From: Bryoerythrophyllum caledonicum
Lineage: Eukaryota > Streptophyta > Bryopsida > Pottiales > Pottiaceae
Reading direction: 5' to 3'
Length of the DNA: 64,000 nucleotides
Assembly (NCBI GenBank): GCA_963971425.1
Contig: OZ020516.1
Span: 34,212,199 to 34,276,198 of the forward strand
The notes under the pieces are model-generated. The model saw only the letters and a list, made by a program, of their open reading frames with translations. It had not been told where the DNA came from and did not search any database. Made by a program: the position numbers and the translations under genes. Below are positions 58,801-64,000 of this stretch, in pieces. The stretch's first letter is position 1; every line of letters begins with the position of its first letter.

Positions 58801-61800
58801 CACTTTTTAATAGTTTGGATGGGGTGAAGTGGTAGGTTTTGAAGTCCTCGTTGTTCATGATATGTGTGCCGTTGGGTAACGTAATTTGTGCTAATTCAAA
58901 AATATTTTTTGAGAGGAGTTTTTGTAGAAGCTTTTGGGAGAGTTGGGCATTGAGTGTGTTGTGGTTTAGTGTTTCTTGTCGCCATAGTGTTTCAAGTGTT
59001 GTAGGATTAATGAGGAAGTTTGGGAGTGTGCTTTTAAGGTGGACTTTGGCTATATGTTTTAATATGAAGAGTGTCCGTGTTATTGGTGATCTTATACAAT
59101 CGTTTTTCCTTATTCTGGGTATGTTTTCGGCGCCCCCGTATTGGGCGAGGATGTAATGAGTTAATCCATTATAAATTTTTCCAAGTCTACCTTTATCGTT
59201 TAAGGCATTTTGTAGTTGTTCTCCTATACATCGGAGATATGCGTTTTTTAGGGAGAAAGCTTCAAGACCAAATAGGTTATGTGGTAATTGTGTTATTGCG
59301 TTTGACATACATTTTGGTAGTCCACATATGGTTTTTTGTATGGCGATTATTTTTTGATCAAGTTTTTTGATGGCTGGCATAGAGTATGGTACCCCATAAA
59401 AACTGTATGCCACACATGGGCGTAGTACGGTATCAACCATTTTTATTTTTTGTTTCATGGTGGCCGGACATGTTGTTAGTTCTTTGCATTGTTTGATGAG
59501 CTTTGTGGTTGTAGTGTGGATTTGGATTTTCCATTTTAGTGAGGGAACAAGATTTGTACCTAGGTATATGTATGGTTCGTTTTGGTGTAGTATAGGGATT
59601 GGTTGGTTGCGGTAGTTGATGTTAGAGGTTTGCATTAGGGCTTTGAAAGTGGTAGGGTTCAATTTAGATTTGTTTGGGCATCCGGTAGCGGCACATTTTG
59701 GAACTCCCACATCCATGCCAGCCCATTTACAATATCTATCAATTTTATGGAGTTGTATTTGAATTGATTTGATTTTGTTAGTTATGGTGGCTAGGTCATC
59801 TGCGTATGCGGCGGAGTTTATTGTGACTTGTGATGTGCCGAAAGTATATCCATTATTGCCTCTTTCTAGCCATCTAAGTAGTGGTTCTAAAAATATAATA
59901 AATAGGTATGGGCTGAGGGTGTCCCCTTGTATAGTTCCTCTTTGGATGGGTATAGGTTTTGTTTTCCCAAAGTGTTCGCCGATATAGCAAGTAGATGATT
60001 GGGAATAGATGTTTCTAACAAGTGTAGTTGCCTCTTTTGGGTAGCCAAGGTCCTACATTATTGCTAGAAGTCTGGCATGATCAATTGAGCCAAATGCATT
60101 TTTGAAGTCCACGTATAGTATGTATATATCTTGGTTAGTAAATTTTGCGTCTTCTAATGCGGCTATTATGGTTTGTATTTGCCGTGCGGTACTTCTCTCC
60201 GCTCTAAATCCTTCTTGACTATCATGTAGGATTTTGAATTTTTCGCCGTATGAGGATAGTATGTGGGTGAGTGTACTGGTAAAAAGCTTATATATTGTGT
60301 TAGCTAGTGCAATTGGTCTATGATTGGGTAGCATGGATGGATCGCCTTTTTTGTATAGTAGAATTGTTGTACTTGTTTTCCATGAATTTGGTATTTGTTT
60401 TTGTTTATAGCAGTGAGAAAAGAATAGGAATAGTAGTTTATGAAATCTTGGAGGCATGTTTTTGAGTATTGAGTTTGGTATGCGGTCTGGGCCTGGGGCT
60501 TTATTATTTCCAAGATTTTGAAGGCATGTGTCGTATGTGGCTCTGTTGAGGTATTTATGTAGTGGAATTTCTGGTTCGTCCCGTTTGTCAAGGGTATATC
60601 CGTCCAGGTCGTGCCAAGGGTATTGGCGTATTGCACATGTGCATTCTATTGTATGTTGTGGCTGGTAATTACATGTTGGTACTGTTGGTCTATTGGTTTT
60701 TGTTTGTTGGTTAAATATTTCATTCGCAATGTCTTCCGGGCTAGTTAGAATATTATTATATTGATCTTTGATACAATCCATTGGTGGGGATTCAAGGTTT
60801 TTAAAGACTTTTTTGTTAATTTTTTTGGGGCTGATTTCGTATAGTTGTGTGTATTTTGTGATGGCTTTTTTAATGTTTTCTTTTGTGTATTTTGTGATTA
60901 TTTTCCGGGCTTGTATGTTGGCATTTTTTGCAATTATCGCGATATCTTTTATGCATGTATCGTGGAGAAGGTCCGGAGGCGGTGGGGTAGGGATTTGGAT
61001 GTGTTGTATAGTTAGTAGTTCGTTGTGTATGGGGTGGTTATGCCATTGAGGGTTGTTTTTTACAATTCTCATGGTTTTACGTATGGTATGGTATGTGGTT
61101 AAGTGTTGTTTCCAAGTTTTAGAAAGTTTGCGGGGTAGATACCCGCCTTGTTGAGAGGTTCTGTTTGTCATTTGGGGTATTGGGTGTGCTCTACAAGTTT
61201 GTTCTCGTGTATCAGAGATTTTATTGATGAGTTTGTCTAGAGAGTGGCATGCTTCTTGCCATTGTGCTTGTGTTAATTGACTATTCTTTTCAAGAGTGTT
61301 TATGAGGGAGTCTATTTGTACGGTGTTTTCTTTGAAGAATTTTGTGTTGAATTTTTCTATGTTGGTTTTTGGGATGGGGTTGAGTATGCGTATAGTGTCT
61401 TTGTTTGGGATTGTAGGAGTTCTACTAATTAGTGTGTTATTTGGGATGTGCAGTTGTACGGGTGAGTGGTCCGAGTTGAGAATAATATCTTTGTTTGTTG
61501 TGGAGGTGTATTGTGTGTTATTGTTTGTATTTATATAGAAACCATCTATTAGACTCCAATCACTATAATTGTAGCCACCTTGTCTAGAGAATTGTGTATC
61601 GGTATTGATGTAAGTGAAGTTTAAGCTTTCTGTGAAGCGGCGCCATTGGTAATCAATGTTTTGAGGGGGGGTGTGATGGTTTCCATTTTGGCGGCCAATT
61701 AGCGGTATGTCTCTATTGAAGTCTCCACATAATAGGTATGTATGATTGGGATGATTATTAATATGGGTTGTGATAGTGTTTTGTATATCTAAGAGAAATC

Positions 61801-63070
61801 TAGTATCTTCGGGATGGGATGGCATATACATGTGAAAGATTAACCACGATTGTAGCGGGTGATTAGTGATTTTAATTATTTGAATGTATGGTGATATGTG
61901 CATTGGGGTAGGGATTTTGTTGATGTTGCCGGGGAATGTATATTTTTTGTGTATTAATGTAAGGAGGCCACCGCGGCCCGGTGTGTATGGTCTCCTTTGT
62001 TGCATGCATCTTGTAAGTGCATGTGTATTGTTAAAGTTGAGTTTATAGTCTTGAAATATATTTTGTATATATTTTGTAGATTTTGTGGCGGTTAGTTTTG
62101 TTTCTTGTATAACTATAAGAGCCGGTGGTGTGTCTGTGTTTGCGACTAGAGTTTGTAAGCTAGGAAGGGCAGTGTTTAGTGAGGAGGCATTCCATGTGAT
62201 TATATATGTATTTTCTTGGTTTGATCTAATGTTTTGATTTTGATTTTGAGGAGGGATGTATGGAAGAGGTGGGGGTGGGTGGGTGTATTCTGGTATAGGG
62301 TCTAGACATTTTAGTGATTCACTTATGAGGTTGTTAGGGAGGTAAGGGAATTTTAGTTTTATTATATCATTTGAGGGTGGTATGTCTTGACTATGTAAGA
62401 AGTCGTATAGTCTTTTATGTATTGAGTTCTCATGGTTTATAATATTTTGGTTGTCTACTAGGAATTCAGTATAGGGGTGTGGAGTGTAAATGTGTCGTTC
62501 TGGTGGGTTTTGTAAGGTTAGTAAGGTTTGTAGGAGTGTATCAGTCCATGTAATTGTGTTCCAATTTTGTGGATTTAGAAGTTGGTTACATTCATCTATG
62601 TTTGGATGAGTAGTGATTATTAGTGCATATAAGATGTGGGGTGGTGGATGCGTATTTTTTTGTTGTATGTATAGGGCAATGTTTGGGTGGGAAGTGTTGT
62701 GTATGTGGTGTAATGTATGTGTGTTTTTTAGAAATGGTGCGAAGGGTTTTGCAATGTGTTCATATTCTGGTTGGAGTTTTATGGTATTAGGTATAAAGTA
62801 GATTTTGGCATTTTTCTTATGTGATGTAGGATGTCTTTTTAGTATATTGGGCATGGATCCCGGGTTGGTTTCAATGTCTCCTCCTAGAAGTAGTAGAAGT
62901 TTGTGGTATATATGTTTAGTGGTGTATTTTAAAGGCTTTGTTGTGTTATTAATGACTTGTTGGTTTGGGGGTAGGTGGATGTTTGTATTTTGTGTGTGAG
63001 TTGTGGGTTTATTTATTTTTATAGTAGGTGTAGTTGTTTTCGTCTTTAGTTTATTATTTTTTTTTTCCAT
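55821..63070 (-). pseudogene. LINE ORF2 polyprotein: APE endonuclease, RT, RNase H, C-terminal nuclease-like domain
   Basis: The frame spans ~2,415 codons. Residues 56-72 are HKLLLLLGGDIETNPGS, a 2A-like motif. The APE-type endonuclease (about 288-540) has ITWNASSLN, VIQETKL, CGDFN, SLIDGF and NSDHSPV. The reverse transcriptase includes NNKAPGPDRIP, HRPIALANTIYKL, YVDFKNAFGSIDH and AAYADDLA (about 59810). RNase H includes YTDGSF (about 57280), IFTDC and GNEQADKLA. Next come a zinc knuckle (CPICPSMDPDTWLHVLLKC) and then CSCMTQRCHCNARLKPDIL...KIDKYQPL, reminiscent of the R2-type restriction-like nuclease. It is broken by TAG at 60053-60055 (inside RT, just after the first catalytic aspartate), a one-base frameshift in a C-rich run at about 57963-57974, and TAA at 57135-57137 (inside RNase H). 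Confidence 0.9.
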
Positions 63071-63972
63071 GTGTTTTTTGTGGTTGTTTTTGTTTTAGTA
63101 GTGTATGGATGTATGTATGATTGGTTGTATTTTATCTTGGTTGTTTTTGTCCGTGTGCATATGTAATTATTATGTTTAAGACTATTTGTACGTGGGTTTA
63201 TGTTGGTTTTTAAAGTGGCTTTTAAGTCCTTTTTTTCATATGCGGTGTTATTATATACTTTGTGGTTTGTACAATTGTTTGTTTTGGTGTTTGTATTAGT
63301 ATTTGGTATGAAATATGTTTTGGCATTCTTTTTGTGCGAAGCGGGGTGTCTTTTTAATATGTTCGGCATGGGTCTTGGGTTAGTCTCCATGTCTCCTCCA
63401 ATTAATATTAGTAGTTTGTAGTAGATGGGTTTTTTGTTTTGTTTTAGAATTTTTTGTTTTTGAATGTGGCTTTGGTATTTGTGTTTTTTTGATTGTATGT
63501 GTTTGTCTTTGTATGTGTGTATGTATATGTATGTGTTTCGTTGATGGTGTGTGATTGTCTTTGTGTGTGTGTATGTAGTTTTATGTGGAATTATATTAGT
63601 ATTCTTTTGTATGTTTGTATTAGTGTATGTCACGGTTTTTGTCTTGGTATTTGTATCAGTATCTTTGTTAGTATTTGTGTTAGTATTCGTATGAGTACAC
63701 GTACCAATATTTGTATTGGTATTTGCATTTGTATAAGTATAAGTATTTGTATTTATATACATACCAGTATGTGTATCGGTATACGTACCAGTATTTGTAT
63801 CAGTGTATTTATAAGTATACGCATCGGTGTATGTATCATTATAAGTATCAGTATACGTATCAGTATATGTACTTGTATATTGAAATAGTGAGTTTTCTAA
63901 AAGATTTCTTTCTAAACATATTTTGTCTAAAACTATGATTTCTAAAAACAAATTGATATTTATTTCAATCAA
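63046..63972 (-). CDS. LINE ORF1-like frame with low-complexity repeat and second 2A-like motif
   Basis: This 308-codon frame overlaps the ORF2 start by 25 nt in another phase. Residues ~35-140 are a (Y/N)T(D/N)T-type repeat encoded by GTATNN hexamers on the + strand (63590-63890). After that comes YYKLLILIGGDMETNPRPMP followed by NILKRHPASHKKNAK, a diverged copy of the ORF2 N-terminal segment. No nucleic-acid-binding zinc knuckle is visible. The frame is lysine-rich at the end. Whether it is a true ORF1 or a duplicated and extended ORF2 leader is unclear, and the start may lie beyond the window. Confidence 0.5.
   Translation of the reverse strand: MIEININLFLEIIVLDKICLERNLLENSLFQYTSTYTDTYTDTYNDTYTDAYTYKYTDTNTGTYTDTHTGMYINTNTYTYTNANTNTNIGTCTHTNTNTNTNKDTDTNTKTKTVTYTNTNIQKNTNIIPHKTTYTHTKTITHHQRNTYIYIHTYKDKHIQSKKHKYQSHIQKQKILKQNKKPIYYKLLILIGGDMETNPRPMPNILKRHPASHKKNAKTYFIPNTNTNTKTNNCTNHKVYNNTAYEKKDLKATLKTNINPRTNSLKHNNYICTRTKTTKIKYNQSYIHPYTTKTKTTTKNTWKKKIIN
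63590..63890. repeat. GTATNN hexanucleotide-type repeat in LINE ORF1
   Basis: About 300 bp consist of loosely repeated GTATTTGTAT / GTATCAGTATAC units with a 6- or 12-bp period. The repeat keeps an open frame on the minus strand, encoding alternating Tyr/Asn-Thr and Asp/Asn-Thr. Confidence 0.8.
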
Positions 63973-64000
63973 ATTCGTATATACTCCTACTATTATTAGA

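Larger units (their letters stand above)
55575..64000 (-). mobile_element. large LINE (non-LTR retrotransposon), 5' end beyond window
   Basis: On the minus strand this single element has an ORF1-like frame (63972-63046) and a giant ORF2 (63070-55821) containing endonuclease, reverse transcriptase, RNase H and a C-terminal domain. A ~250-nt 3' UTR ends in GTTCTTCTTC at about 55575. There are no LTRs. The 3' tail of about 130 nt (55575-55710) resembles the tail of the window's SINEs and contains a hairpin at 55589-55603. The presence of RNase H and an APE-type nuclease together with a possible C-terminal nuclease does not fit the common plant L1 or RTE layout. The element carries two nonsense codons and a frameshift, so this copy is inactive or nearly so. 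Confidence 0.92.

Noticed and set aside
58345..59370. Plus-strand frames across the LINE
   Set aside because: They are antisense shadows of the A-rich ORF2 and read as Val/Phe/Cys-rich low-complexity peptides.

Overview
The window is nuclear DNA of a streptophyte plant. The genes are intron-rich with GT-AG splice sites, the protein families are typical plant ones (myo-inositol-3-phosphate synthase, a SYP61-type syntaxin, a REM-like B3 protein, a plastid RsmD-type methylase), and 5-20 kb repeat-filled stretches lie between them. An early-diverging, spore-bearing lineage is possible, but the sequence alone does not name the organism.

Layout. 1-1.95 kb: no gene recognised. 1.95-5.75 kb (-): 12-exon organelle-type TPR protein. 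6.9-7.95 kb (-): intronless 337-aa protein I do not recognise. 8.1-12.3 kb: ~40-bp tandem repeat, GC island of CGATCGGACGGCC-like words, then AT- and purine-rich DNA. 12.3-20.9 kb: repeat field with nested TTAA-flanked elements, a complete SINE and a GC-rich inverted-repeat element. 21.3-24.0 kb (+): RsmD-like methyltransferase, convergent with 25.0-27.1 kb (-) myo-inositol-3-phosphate synthase. 27.9-40.3 kb: second repeat field. 41.0-43.0 kb (-): two-B3-domain protein, head-to-head with 45.5-47.0 kb (+) SYP61 syntaxin. 47.8-54.2 kb: two copies of a small three-exon gene on a ~1.4-kb duplication, separated by a dead Tc1/mariner element. 55.6-64.0 kb (-): one large LINE running off the right edge.

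The mobile DNA is the most interesting part. The LINE has a 2A-like motif near the start of its ORF2, an APE-type endonuclease, reverse transcriptase with YADD, RNase H, a zinc knuckle, and a C-terminal PD...KxxKY region that looks like a restriction-like endonuclease. Its last ~130 nt, including a short hairpin with compensatory base changes, match the tails of the window's tRNA-derived SINEs, which suggests a LINE-SINE partnership. Many short elements start CCC(C)TWA-like and sit in TTAA, as piggyBac (or Kolobok) elements do. One pair of copies gives a filled and an empty site whose lengths agree exactly. No transposase for that group is in the window.

The host genes look like unrelated housekeeping or regulatory genes; no operon-like logic is expected. 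All exon structures were deduced by eye from splice signals, reading frame and family similarity, without transcripts.
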